Counted from the stretch's first letter, positions 36,972 through 45,316 are shown. The stretch: DNA of 64,000 nt from Nemorincola sp044225795 (GCA_044225795.1 JBGAIF010000001.1:496001-560000), one strand, 5' to 3'. Numbers and translations: made by a program. Notes: generated by a model from the letters alone, not told the origin.

Positions 36972-37027
36972 TTCTGTCATAGACAGCTGGGAGTCTATGA
37001 TAAGTCGAAAAGTGTAGTATGACAGAA
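36972..37027. repeat. Nested dyad upstream of the island operon
   Basis: TTCTGTCAT (36972-36980) pairs with ATGACAGAA (37019-37027), and an overlapping TCATAGAC (36977-36984) pairs with GTCTATGA (36993-37000). The two pairings are mutually exclusive in part, which is a feature of switching structures or multiple operators. Confidence 0.5.
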
Positions 37028-37112
37028 TGTTACGTTACACAAATAAATCTTCCAAAACCCATAAATCTGGCTCACTTTTTGTGGTAGTATATAGCCGCAC
37101 AGTTTGGTAATT

Positions 37113-37196
37113 AATTGCACACTTTGCACAGTGTGCAATTTTGAATTGCACAGATCTTGCTTGAAGATCAACTACTTAGAGTAGTATTTGCACACC
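37113..37196. repeat. TTGCACA/TGTGCAA repeat cluster, right side of island
   Basis: Five copies of the TGCAC/GTGCA core in about 85 bp, including TTGCACAGTGTGCAA at 37124-37138, the same 15-nt palindrome as on the left side of the island, and the shared GAATTGCACAG. Confidence 0.7.
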
Positions 37197-37255
37197 TTGC
37201 TCTGTGAAAAAAAATTTGCGCACAAAGCAAACTGGGCAATGAGCACATTCGTAAG

Positions 37256-37273
37256 TAATAGCTTTAGCTATTA
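37256..37273. repeat. TAATAGC-ttta-GCTATTA palindrome
   Basis: Perfect 7-bp arms around a 4-nt loop, 21 bp before the glycosyltransferase start. May be an operator or a hairpin at the right edge of the island. Confidence 0.5.
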
Positions 37274-37294
37274 ACTTTAAACAAACACCCACTC

Positions 37295-38584
37295 ATGCAA
37301 CCTCGTAAAATTCTGTTTGCCAATGTGCCCGTAGATGGGCATTTCAATCCGCTGACATCGTTTGCGGTATATCTCAAAAGCAAGGGCCACGATGTGCGCT
37401 GGTATGCCGGCGATGGCTTTAAACAAAAGCTGGAAAAGCTGGGCATTCAGCGTTATCCCTTTGTAAAAGCGAAGGAGATCAACCAGTTCAACATAGATGA
37501 GTTCTTTCCGCAGCGGGTGAAGCTGAAGGCGGGGGTGCCCAAGCTGAAGTTTGACCTGAAGTACTTCTTTGTTTATCGTGCCCCGGAGTACTATGCCGAT
37601 ATATCGGATATATATAAGGAGTTCCCCTTCGAGGTGCTGATAGCCGATGCTGCCTTTACGGGCAGCGCGCTGGTGCAGAACAAGCTGAAGGTGCCGGTGG
37701 TGAGCATAGGCATCTTTCCGTTGATGCAGACATCGAAGGACCTGGCTCCCTACGGGCTGGGGCTGGCCCCGGACAACTCGGCAGGAGGTAGATTCAAACA
37801 GCGCATCATGAGGTTTGTGGCGCGCAACCTGCTCTTCAGGGAGAGCCGGGATGAGTTCAACAAGATCATGACGGAGCACGGGGTGAAGAAGTATGACGAG
37901 ATACTGTTCGATATACCGGTGCATCATTCAGACCTGTTCCTTCAGAGTGGTGTGCCGGGTTTTGAGTATAGCCGCAGCGACATGTCGGAGACGGTGAAAT
38001 TTGTAGGGGCCATGCGCACAGCCAAAGACCCGGACAGGAAGAGCGAAGCGCCCGCATGGCTGGACAGGCTGCGTGGCCGCAAGGTGGTGCTGGTGAGCCA
38101 GGGCACTATGGAACCCGATCATAACAAGCTGATAGTGCCGGCACTGGAGGCGCTGAAGGGCACAGACCACCTGGTGCTTGTGGCTACGGGCTATCATGGT
38201 ACGGAGGCGCTGCGGGCCGGGTATCCGCAAGACAATATCATCATAGAAGACTTTATGGATTTCGACCTCATTATGCCGCAAGCGGATGTGTATGTGACCA
38301 ATGGCGGCTATGGCGGTACGCTGCTTGCCATAGAGCACGCGCTGCCCATGGTGTGCGCCGGGGTGAACGAGGGCAAGAATGAGATATGCACGCGCATAGG
38401 CTACTTCAACATAGGCATAGACCTGAAGACAGAACAACCCAAGCCGGACCAGATAAAGGCTGCAGTAGATAAGGTGCTTGCCGATAACGGCTATAAGAAC
38501 AACGTAGGCCGCCTGCGCGATGAGTTTGCAGGTTATGACGCGCCGGCGCTGTGTGAGCAATATATCTCAACTTTGATTAGCTGA
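37295..38584 (+). CDS. UGT/MGT-type glycosyltransferase (GT1)
   Basis: A 429-aa GT-B fold glycosyltransferase of family 1, using a nucleotide sugar to glycosylate a small hydrophobic acceptor. Seen: N-terminal KILFANVPVDGHFNPLTSFAVYLKSKGHDVRWY, and the C-terminal donor-site segment VVLVSQGTMEP with a second DVYVTNGGYGGTLLAIEHALPMVCAGVNEGKNE (the G-G-x-G-T and later E/D-Q region of the family). No signal peptide. The gene is GC-rich and markedly different in composition from the island on its left. Acceptor unknown. Confidence 0.9.
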   Translation: MQPRKILFANVPVDGHFNPLTSFAVYLKSKGHDVRWYAGDGFKQKLEKLGIQRYPFVKAKEINQFNIDEFFPQRVKLKAGVPKLKFDLKYFFVYRAPEYYADISDIYKEFPFEVLIADAAFTGSALVQNKLKVPVVSIGIFPLMQTSKDLAPYGLGLAPDNSAGGRFKQRIMRFVARNLLFRESRDEFNKIMTEHGVKKYDEILFDIPVHHSDLFLQSGVPGFEYSRSDMSETVKFVGAMRTAKDPDRKSEAPAWLDRLRGRKVVLVSQGTMEPDHNKLIVPALEALKGTDHLVLVATGYHGTEALRAGYPQDNIIIEDFMDFDLIMPQADVYVTNGGYGGTLLAIEHALPMVCAGVNEGKNEICTRIGYFNIGIDLKTEQPKPDQIKAAVDKVLADNGYKNNVGRLRDEFAGYDAPALCEQYISTLIS

Positions 38585-38852
38585 TGTGATGATTAGCTAA
38601 TTAGCAGATGTCGTGTGGCGTTGTGATAGAAACTTTTTTGATTGTCATCCTGAGGAACGAAGGATCTCGTGATCTGGCGGCTCTGTGTTGAGCATAGCCG
38701 TCGTTGTTACGGGATTCTTTGGTTCGACGATTGAAGCTTTCCTCTTTTTCAAGGAGGAGTACCCGAAGGGGTGGTCAGGGGCTTATGATGCGAACGAAGC
38801 AACACCGGTACCGCGTTGCATATTGTCAAATTACACCCCTACCTTTGCGCCG
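38585..38852. repeat. Mosaic of dispersed intergenic repeats before truB
   Basis: A 268-bp gap without a real gene. It has imperfect GATTAGCTGATG/GATTAGCTAATTAGC copies (38576-38610), a GTCATCCTGAGGAACGAAGG segment (38644-38667) of a kind often dispersed in Bacteroidota genomes, and a CTTTTTCAAGGAGGAG hairpin-like segment followed by ACCCGAAGGGGTGGTCAGGGG (about 38742-38781). The apparent N-terminal extension of TruB (38685-38852) is translation of these repeats. Confidence 0.55.
38816..38847 (+). promoter_or_regulatory. Promoter of truB
   Basis: TTG (38816-38818), 21 nt, then TACCTTTG (38840-38847), a full consensus match. Only 5 nt separate the -7 box from the ATG at 38853, so the mRNA would be leaderless or nearly so. 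Confidence 0.7.
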
Positions 38853-39566
38853 ATGCAAAACAGACCCATGCCCGATGAGCTGAAGAAGGGCGGCGTGATA
38901 CTGGTGGACAAGCCTTATAAATGGACCTCGTTTGATGCGGTGAACAGCATCAAGATCACGCTGCGCGCCAAGATAGGGCACTGCGGTACCCTCGATCCGC
39001 TGGCTACGGGCCTGCTCATCTGCTGTACCGGCGAGATGACGAAGCAGATATCCGCTTACCAGCAGTTGCCCAAGGAGTACACCGGCATCTTTCACCTGGG
39101 CGCCACTACCGAAACGTATGACCTGGAAAGTGAGCCAGGCAACTTCAGCGCATGGGAGCACATCACGGAAAAGGACATACACGATGCTGTGGCCAAGCTG
39201 ACCGGCGACATCATGCAGGTGCCGCCCATACACTCGGCCATCAAGAAAGACGGTAAGCGCTCTTACGACCTGGCCCGCAAAGGGGTGGATGTGGTGCTCG
39301 ATGCCCGCCCGGTGACCATAGGTGAGTTCGAGATCACTAAAATTGCCCTTCCGGAGATCAGCTTCAGGGTGTTATGCAGTACGGGTACTTATATACGTTC
39401 GATGGCGCACGACTTCGGCCGGTTGCTGGGATGCGGCGCCTACCTGCAGGAGTTGCGGCGCACAAAGATCGGCAACTTCAATGTGGATAATGCGCTTACC
39501 CCCCAGCAGTGGCGCGACCTGTGGGCGCCCGCCCTGCCTCCCAAAAAGGAGAAAAGAGTTCCATAA
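38853..39566 (+). CDS. truB: tRNA pseudouridine-55 synthase TruB
   Basis: Converts U55 of tRNA T-loops to pseudouridine. Seen: GGVILVDKPYKWTSFDAVNSIK, the catalytic Asp in KIGHCGTLDPLATGLLICCTGEMTK, YTGIFHLGATTETYDLESE, IHSAIKKDGKRSYDLARKG and CSTGTYIRSMAHDFGRLLG. The frame is open from 38685, but the first 56 codons are translated intergenic repeat; the ATG at 38853 follows a full promoter and gives MQNRPMPDELKKGG, 237 aa, a normal length for the short Bacteroidota form without a long PUA domain. Confidence 0.95.
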   Translation: MQNRPMPDELKKGGVILVDKPYKWTSFDAVNSIKITLRAKIGHCGTLDPLATGLLICCTGEMTKQISAYQQLPKEYTGIFHLGATTETYDLESEPGNFSAWEHITEKDIHDAVAKLTGDIMQVPPIHSAIKKDGKRSYDLARKGVDVVLDARPVTIGEFEITKIALPEISFRVLCSTGTYIRSMAHDFGRLLGCGAYLQELRRTKIGNFNVDNALTPQQWRDLWAPALPPKKEKRVP

Positions 39567-39727
39567 AACAAAACCATCATACATAAGTGTGGGATTGTGT
39601 TTCACCTGGGGTAAATAGAGTATTTCCGCCGGTCGGTTAATATTTTGCAAACGAATTGTTAACGAATCTTGAGTCGCTGTGGATAACTAATAAAAATCCG
39701 TATACTTGTAGATTAATTTAATGGATT

Positions 39728-41674
39728 ATGCTGTCGAATAAGTATCAGACAGCCATTGAAAGCAGTAATGCTTTTATGGCCAAGATAGAAGACCTGGTGA
39801 GGGAGATCTGTATTCAGAACCGGATACCGTATTATCGTATAGAGTCGCAGATAGATCATTACCCGCATATGGGTATAGAGGACAGGTATATGCCGGTCAT
39901 CAGGATCATTACCTATTTCGAAGACACGGTGAATGTGGCTACAGAGGTGTTGCGCGATGAGTTTCATGTGGTGCAGGGTAAGTCTATAGACAAGAAAAAG
40001 AACAGGCTCGACAGCTTTGCTTACAAGCACGTCCAGTACATCGGCAGCCTGAAAGCAAACCGCCGCGAACTCACAGAATACAAGCGTTGCGGAGATCAGA
40101 AGTTTGAATTGCAACTGTGTTCAATGCTGCAGGATGCATGGTCGGGTATAGAGAAAGAGCTGGGTTATGATAACGCGGCCTTCCCCGATGAATCGAAGAG
40201 AGATTTCTACAAAGTAGGCGCCCTGCTTGAGATGGTGGACAGTGAGTTCCTGAGAATGAGGACCGCGGCTACCAAGCGCAAAGCAGCACAACCCGAACCG
40301 GAAGTAACAGAGGTACACAGCTATTCCGCGGAGCCGCAACAGATCATACAGGATACGACACTGGAAGAAGTAATAGCGCCTGCAGAGTATGCAATGCCGG
40401 TAGCAGAAGAAACTCCGGCTACCACATTTGAAGAGCATCTGCAGACAGTAGCGCATACGGCGCCTGTGGCTCATGTGCATGTGGTGGAAGAGCCGGTGAT
40501 AGAAGAAGTGCATCATATAGAAGAGCCGGTGGTTGTATATGAGACACCTGTGGCAGAGACCGTGGTGACACCGGTAGTAGCAGAAGAACCGGTGATAGAA
40601 ATTCCTGAAGCAGTATTACCTACATTACAACATACGCCTGCCGCAACTGTAGCTCCTCAGCGTGCTATGGGTGGCCTGGTTCCTGAGCGCGTACATGCTC
40701 CTGCTCCTGAAGCGCCTGCATTCGGCATAGCGCCGCAGCGTGTGGCGGTAGCTCACGAAGAGCCTGTTAGCATGAACGTAAGCAGCGCAGGTTCCCTGGA
40801 AGTACATGCACCTGCTGCTGAGCAGAAGCCTGCCGTAGAGGCTGTGCTTCCGGTGATAGAAATACCACACATCGAAATGCCTAAGGTAGAGATACCTAAG
40901 GTGGAGATACCTAAGGTGGAGATACCTGTGGTAGAGATACCTAAAGTGGAAATGCCGAAAATGGAAATTCCCAAGGTGGAGACACCTAAGGTAGAGATAC
41001 CACGTGTGGAGATACCACGTGTGGAGATTCCTAAGGTGGAAATACCAAGGATGGAAACACCTGCGGTAGAGATGCCTAAGATAGAGATACCGGTTCCTAA
41101 CAATATCAATACGAACGGCGCATCGGGCAGAACACCTGACATGATCCGTGAGCAACTGAACACCACTCCTGCAGACAAGGTGCAGCAGGCAGAGGACGCG
41201 GCCCGTATAGCGCTCGATGAGAACGCGCCGATGACGGAAACCTCGCTCAGGGAGTATGTGATCAACAGCAAGCTGCTGAGAGAGATAGACCAGCGTATCG
41301 CAGAGCGTGCCGGAGCAAAGATCAATTCAGAAATAGATATCGAAGGCGATGTAGAGCGCCTGCGCTTCCTCAAGGTATTTACCCTGAAGCAGCTCCACGA
41401 CAGGTTGTCTGACAACAAGAACGACATCGTGGCATTTGCAGAGAAGTGGATCGGTAAGGACAATGGCGGTTCATTCGATACAGGTATCAGCCTCTTCTAC
41501 CTCGAATACCTGCTGGTGGGCAAGAAGAACGATCCGGCATTCGCTATTGAGTATGTTGTGAAGTTCATCTCTGATAATGACTACAGCGCGCGTTACATCA
41601 TCCCTACTTATAACAGCATCAGGAATGATAATGGCGTGGCCAGCAACTTCTCACATCTTACATTAAGAGCATAA
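39728..41674 (+). CDS. RelA/SpoT-like protein with degenerate synthetase motifs and a pentapeptide repeat
   Basis: A 648-aa cytoplasmic protein. Residues 1-185 resemble the RelA/SpoT nucleotidyltransferase (ppGpp synthetase) fold: IPYYRIESQIDHYP, MPVIRIITYFED, DSFAYKHVQYIGSL and KFELQLCSMLQDAWSGIEKELGYDN, which corresponds to the E-x-Q-x-R...W motif. The usual G-Y-R and basic loop residues are altered (F-A-Y-K-H; L-C for I-R), so activity is uncertain. Residues 190-380 are acidic, Pro/Val/Glu-rich; 381-455 are 15 copies of a [KR]-V-E-[IM]-P pentapeptide; 480-648 form a helical domain I cannot name (TSLREYVINSKLLREIDQRI). It is not in an obvious operon. Confidence 0.75.
   Translation: MLSNKYQTAIESSNAFMAKIEDLVREICIQNRIPYYRIESQIDHYPHMGIEDRYMPVIRIITYFEDTVNVATEVLRDEFHVVQGKSIDKKKNRLDSFAYKHVQYIGSLKANRRELTEYKRCGDQKFELQLCSMLQDAWSGIEKELGYDNAAFPDESKRDFYKVGALLEMVDSEFLRMRTAATKRKAAQPEPEVTEVHSYSAEPQQIIQDTTLEEVIAPAEYAMPVAEETPATTFEEHLQTVAHTAPVAHVHVVEEPVIEEVHHIEEPVVVYETPVAETVVTPVVAEEPVIEIPEAVLPTLQHTPAATVAPQRAMGGLVPERVHAPAPEAPAFGIAPQRVAVAHEEPVSMNVSSAGSLEVHAPAAEQKPAVEAVLPVIEIPHIEMPKVEIPKVEIPKVEIPVVEIPKVEMPKMEIPKVETPKVEIPRVEIPRVEIPKVEIPRMETPAVEMPKIEIPVPNNINTNGASGRTPDMIREQLNTTPADKVQQAEDAARIALDENAPMTETSLREYVINSKLLREIDQRIAERAGAKINSEIDIEGDVERLRFLKVFTLKQLHDRLSDNKNDIVAFAEKWIGKDNGGSFDTGISLFYLEYLLVGKKNDPAFAIEYVVKFISDNDYSARYIIPTYNSIRNDNGVASNFSHLTLRA
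40868..41092 (+). repeat. 15 x 15-bp in-frame tandem repeat
   Basis: Fifteen consecutive 15-bp units (type CCTAAGGTGGAGATA) encoding K/R-V-E-I/M-P. Units vary by single bases, mostly keeping the reading frame and the E and P positions. Such a minisatellite can change copy number by slippage. Confidence 0.85.
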
Positions 41675-41707
41675 CAGCATAGCTGTTCAGATATGGAAAG
41701 GCCGGAG

Positions 41708-42370
41708 CTACTTGGTTCCGGTCTTCTTCTTTACAGGCTTTGTGTGCATCTGCTGTTGCAGCATCTCCGTCATCTTCTCTATGCGTCGCAGCCTTGTCTC
41801 CGGCTTCTTCGCGTCAATGATGGCCAGCACGTGTTCCTTCTTATGCGTGAACGCCATGTTGTAAAAGAAGTCGCTGAGGCCCTTGTATTTGTCCACGGCT
41901 TTCTGTGCATCGGCAGGGAGCTTCACGGTGCGCTTCACATAGTCTATGCCTTCATGCTGCCGTTCTTCAATAGGCACATCACAGTCAGATGCCCTGGTGC
42001 GCGGTGCATTGGTGAAGCGCATACCTGTCCAGTTGTCATCAATAGATACAGAGGTCTGGCCGCGGTAACCTGAATTAAAGACGATATCCCAGGTCTTCAT
42101 CAGCACCAGGTCAGATCGTATGGCGCCGGTCTTCTTTGGGTAGCATATCCACAGCAGGGTGTCGTGACCTATGTGGTCGGCGAGGCGTGGCAGGTAATGC
42201 TCCAGGTCCGCGCCATTCACCGCAAACAGCAGGAGTTGTGCTACAGGCTTGTCCTTGCCGGCTTTTTCCTTTACCGTAAAGTCGCTGAAGTAGCCTTTAC
42301 ATTCAGCCGGGGCATTGATCAGTAAGAGGGGCTTTGCAGTATTGAGGCGGAGTTTCTTTAGCAGTTCCAT
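41708..42370 (-). CDS. YdeI/OmdA-family protein
   Basis: A protein of about 220 aa whose C-terminal half fits the YdeI/OmpD-associated (OmdA, bacteriocin-protection) family: KLPADAQKAVDKYKGLSDFF, then MAFTHKKEHVLAIIDAKKPETRLRRIEKMTEML. The N-terminal half (LNTAKPLLLINAPAECKGYF, LLWICYPKKTGAIRSDL, WTGMRFTNAPRTR) is DUF3052-like in appearance. The frame is open to 42463, which runs into argB; the ATG at 42370, 31 bp past the argB stop, is preferred. The tail is Lys-rich. Role unclear. Confidence 0.75.
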   Translation of the reverse strand: MELLKKLRLNTAKPLLLINAPAECKGYFSDFTVKEKAGKDKPVAQLLLFAVNGADLEHYLPRLADHIGHDTLLWICYPKKTGAIRSDLVLMKTWDIVFNSGYRGQTSVSIDDNWTGMRFTNAPRTRASDCDVPIEERQHEGIDYVKRTVKLPADAQKAVDKYKGLSDFFYNMAFTHKKEHVLAIIDAKKPETRLRRIEKMTEMLQQQMHTKPVKKKTGTK

Positions 42371-42401
42371 CTCTTCAAAAGTAAAGATTGCCGGCAATAT
42401 A

Positions 42402-43184
42402 TTATTGCAGTACAGTGCCTGCTTCCCCCGCCAGCATGGAGGCCAGGTCATCAGCATCGCCAATGATGACGCGGCTCACACCATTATCTATGGCAGCAAA
42501 TGCGTTCTCCAGCTTGGGTATCATACCACCCGAGATCACGCCCCCGGCACGCAGCCTGTCGAAGTCTGCACGGGAGATGCGACTGATGACCGAGTTGTCA
42601 TCTGCAGCGTTGGCCAATACACCCTTCTTTTCAAAGCAGTAGAGCAGGGTCACTTCCATTACTCCGGCCATGGCCTTTGCCACTTCCTGTGCTATGGTAT
42701 CGGCATTGGTATTGAGCATATGGCCGTGTCCATCGTGCGTCAGCGGGGCGAACACGGGCACCATGCCCGCTGCCAGCAGGCTGTGTATGGCAGTAGCATT
42801 GATGTTGTCGCTGATCACATCTCCGACGAATCCGTAATCAATATCTTTTACGGGGCGTTTTATAGCAGGCAGCATATCTGCATCTGCACCGGTCAGCCCT
42901 ATGGCATTGCAGCCACGCGATTGCAGGGCGGCCACTATGTTCTTATTAATAAGCCCTCCGTAAACCATGGTCACTAATTCCAGGGTCTCGGCATCCGTTA
43001 TGCGCCGGCCATTCACATAGTTGGGCGCTATACCCAGCCGCGCACCAATGTCTGAAGCCACTTTGCCGCCACCATGCACCAGCACTTTATGTCCATCTAT
43101 GGCCGCAAACGATTGCAGGAATGTTGCCAGCCTGCCGGTATGGTCAATGATATTACCCCCTATTTTGATGACCACTAATTTCAT
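42402..43184 (-). CDS. argB: Acetylglutamate kinase
   Basis: Second enzyme of arginine biosynthesis, phosphorylates N-acetylglutamate. 260 aa. Seen: LVVIKIGGNIIDH, KVLVHGGGKVASDIGARLG, GLTGADADMLPAI, NINATAIHSLLAAGMVPVFAPL with the substrate region NADTIAQEVAKA, and GGMIPKLENAFAAIDNGVSRVII. The start overlaps the argD stop region by one base. It is a short form without the N-terminal helix of arginine-inhibited hexameric enzymes, so feedback control may differ. Confidence 0.94.
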   Translation of the reverse strand: MKLVVIKIGGNIIDHTGRLATFLQSFAAIDGHKVLVHGGGKVASDIGARLGIAPNYVNGRRITDAETLELVTMVYGGLINKNIVAALQSRGCNAIGLTGADADMLPAIKRPVKDIDYGFVGDVISDNINATAIHSLLAAGMVPVFAPLTHDGHGHMLNTNADTIAQEVAKAMAGVMEVTLLYCFEKKGVLANAADDNSVISRISRADFDRLRAGGVISGGMIPKLENAFAAIDNGVSRVIIGDADDLASMLAGEAGTVLQ

Positions 43185-44320
43185 CAGTTCGTACCGGTTA
43201 ATTGTTTTATGGCATTGATCAGTTCGTCCGCATCTGCACGGCTGATATTCAACGCAGGCAGCAAGCGTATGACATTCGGCTTTGCTTCTCCTGTGAATAT
43301 GTGATGCTCCGATAATAGTTTTTTCCGCAGCTCTTTATGCTCTTCAGGCACATCAAATCCTATCATCAGCCCGCGGCCCCGCACATTGGCAATGGCCGGT
43401 ATCTGTTTCAACGCATTCATGATATATGCGCCGGTATCTGCGGCTTGCTGCAACAGGCTATCCTGCTCCATTACTTCCAACACTGCTATGGCGGCAGCGC
43501 ATGCCAGGTGATTACCTCCGAATGTAGTGCCCAGCATACCATGTTTGGGTTTTATATGCGGGGCAATGATGATACCCCCAACCGGGAAGCCATTGCCCAT
43601 ACCCTTGGCCATAGTGTAAATATCTGCTGAAACGCCCGCATGGTCGTGGGAGAAGAACTTGCCGCTACGCCCATACCCGCACTGCACGCTATCTGCAACA
43701 AATACCGTGCCATGCTCGTTGCATAGTGATCTTATGGCCTGCAGAAATTCAACAGATGCTACATTGATACCGCCCACACCCTGTATGCCTTCTGTAATGA
43801 CCGCCGCTACCCCGGAACCATGAGCCGCAAAATATTGCTGCAAGGCGTTGACATCATTGAATGGCAGGAACACGATGTGCTCCGTTTCATTGACCGGGGC
43901 CACAATAGATGGGGTATCTGTAGCCGCTACCGCAAGAGAGGTGCGACCGTGGAATGCTTTGGAAAATGCGACCACCTTCTTTCTGCCCGTATGAAATGAG
44001 GCGAGCTTGAGTGCATTCTCATTGGCCTCTGCACCTGAGTTGCAGAGAAATAACTGATAATCTTCCTTGCCGGATAATTTACCCAACTTCTCAGCAAGCT
44101 GCTGCTGCAAGGGTATCTTAACAGAGTTGGAATAGAAGCCTATCTTATTCAATTGTCCGGAGATACGCGCTACATAGTGCGGATGAGTATGCCCGACAGA
44201 TATGACCGCATGGCCTCCGTAAAAGTCGAGGTATTGCGTGCCTTTGTCGTCCCATATGCGTGAGCCCTGCCCACGAACAATGGTGATATCATTAAGCGGA
44301 TAAACGTCGAATAAAACCAT
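43184..44320 (-). CDS. argD: Acetylornithine aminotransferase
   Basis: PLP-dependent class III aminotransferase making N-acetylornithine from the semialdehyde. 378 aa. Seen: RGQGSRIWDDKGTQYLDFYGGHAVISVGHTHP, LFLCNSGAEANENALKLA, FVADSVQCGYGRSGKFFSHDHAGVSADIYTMAKGMGNGFP (the Schiff-base Lys in TMAKGMG) and GTTFGGNHLACAAA. 8 bp after argC. Confidence 0.94.
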   Translation of the reverse strand: MVLFDVYPLNDITIVRGQGSRIWDDKGTQYLDFYGGHAVISVGHTHPHYVARISGQLNKIGFYSNSVKIPLQQQLAEKLGKLSGKEDYQLFLCNSGAEANENALKLASFHTGRKKVVAFSKAFHGRTSLAVAATDTPSIVAPVNETEHIVFLPFNDVNALQQYFAAHGSGVAAVITEGIQGVGGINVASVEFLQAIRSLCNEHGTVFVADSVQCGYGRSGKFFSHDHAGVSADIYTMAKGMGNGFPVGGIIIAPHIKPKHGMLGTTFGGNHLACAAAIAVLEVMEQDSLLQQAADTGAYIMNALKQIPAIANVRGRGLMIGFDVPEEHKELRKKLLSEHHIFTGEAKPNVIRLLPALNISRADADELINAIKQLTGTN

Positions 44321-44327
44321 AACAGAA

Positions 44328-45308
44328 TTAAAATGCAGTTGCCTTTAATTGTAAACCAGCGTCCTCTTGCAGTCCGAACATAAGGTTCATGTTCTGTACC
44401 GCCTGTCCGGAGGCGCCTTTCAGCAGATTGTCAATTGCGGAGTGAATGACCAGGTTGTTGCCAACCTTTTCCAGGCTAATGAGACACTTGTTCGTGTTCA
44501 CGACCTGCTTCATGTCCACAGTATCCTTTATGATATGCGTAAACGGGTGTGTGGCATAGTAGCCTGAATAAAGTTCGTATGCCTGGTCTATGCCCATATC
44601 ACAATGTGTATAGGACGAAACATAAATGCCGCGTGTAAAATCTCCCCGCCAGGGTATGAAGTTGACCACGTTATTACCGGGTTGCAGTTTGTTGAGTGTT
44701 GCCGTTATCTCGCCGATGTGCTGGTGTGCCAGTGATTTGTAAGCCTGTACATTGTTCACTCTCCAGGGGAAATGCGATGTGGGCTGTAACCTCTGACCCG
44801 CGCCGGTAGCTCCTGTAATACCTGTGGTATGCACCTCATTCAGCAAGCCAGCTTTTGCCAACGGCAGCAAGCCAAGCTGTATGGCGGTTGCAAAGCAGCC
44901 CGGGTTTGCAATGCTTATTGCCTGTTCTATCTCCCCGCGACTGACCTCCGGAAGGCCATAAACAAACTGCCTGCCGAATGCATGCGCATTGGCGGGCAGG
45001 CGAAAATCCTGGGAGAGGTCCACAACCTTAGTGGACGCACTTATGCTGTTCTCTCCGAAAAATTTTGCTGCTTCACCATGTCCCACACACAGGAACAAAA
45101 CATCAACGCCAGGATCGATGGCGGCTGAGAAACAGCTATCTGTGTCTCCTGCCAGGTCTGTATGAACCGCGCTGACGGGCATGCCGGCATTGCTCCTGCT
45201 GTGGATGAACGCAATGTCAACAGCAGGGTGACGCAGCAAGAGGCGCAGCATTTCGCCCCCGGTGTAACCTGCCCCGCCTATTATTCCCGCCCTTATTTTA
45301 TTATCCAT
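44328..45308 (-). CDS. argC: N-acetyl-gamma-glutamyl-phosphate reductase
   Basis: NADPH-dependent reductase, third step of arginine biosynthesis. 326 aa. Seen: RAGIIGGAGYTGGEMLRLLLRHP (NADP site), the catalytic Cys in IANPGCFATAIQLGLLPLA, TGITGATGAGQRLQPTSHFPWR and the His in FIPWRGDFTRGIY region. 8 bp separates it from the upstream GNAT gene stop, in one operon. Confidence 0.95.
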   Translation of the reverse strand: MDNKIRAGIIGGAGYTGGEMLRLLLRHPAVDIAFIHSRSNAGMPVSAVHTDLAGDTDSCFSAAIDPGVDVLFLCVGHGEAAKFFGENSISASTKVVDLSQDFRLPANAHAFGRQFVYGLPEVSRGEIEQAISIANPGCFATAIQLGLLPLAKAGLLNEVHTTGITGATGAGQRLQPTSHFPWRVNNVQAYKSLAHQHIGEITATLNKLQPGNNVVNFIPWRGDFTRGIYVSSYTHCDMGIDQAYELYSGYYATHPFTHIIKDTVDMKQVVNTNKCLISLEKVGNNLVIHSAIDNLLKGASGQAVQNMNLMFGLQEDAGLQLKATAF

Positions 45309-45316
45309 TTATACGG

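Larger units (their letters stand above)
36686..37294. other. Upstream region of the island operon with nested inverted repeats
   Basis: A 609-bp AT-rich gap with no supportable gene. It contains GTAACA/TGTTAC dyads (36766-36849), a second nested dyad (36972-37027), the right TTGCACA cluster (37113-37196) and a short palindrome (37256-37273). It may hold operators or a structured RNA; no known RNA family is recognised. Confidence 0.55.

Noticed and set aside
33062..37294. Island considered as a prophage, plasmid or integrative element
   Set aside because: No integrase, transposase, phage structural gene, tRNA junction or clear att direct repeats were seen; only the repeat clusters suggest mobility.
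37928..38560. 210-codon frame opposite the GT1 glycosyltransferase
   Set aside because: Antisense shadow in GC-rich coding sequence; the plus-strand protein has clear GT1 motifs.
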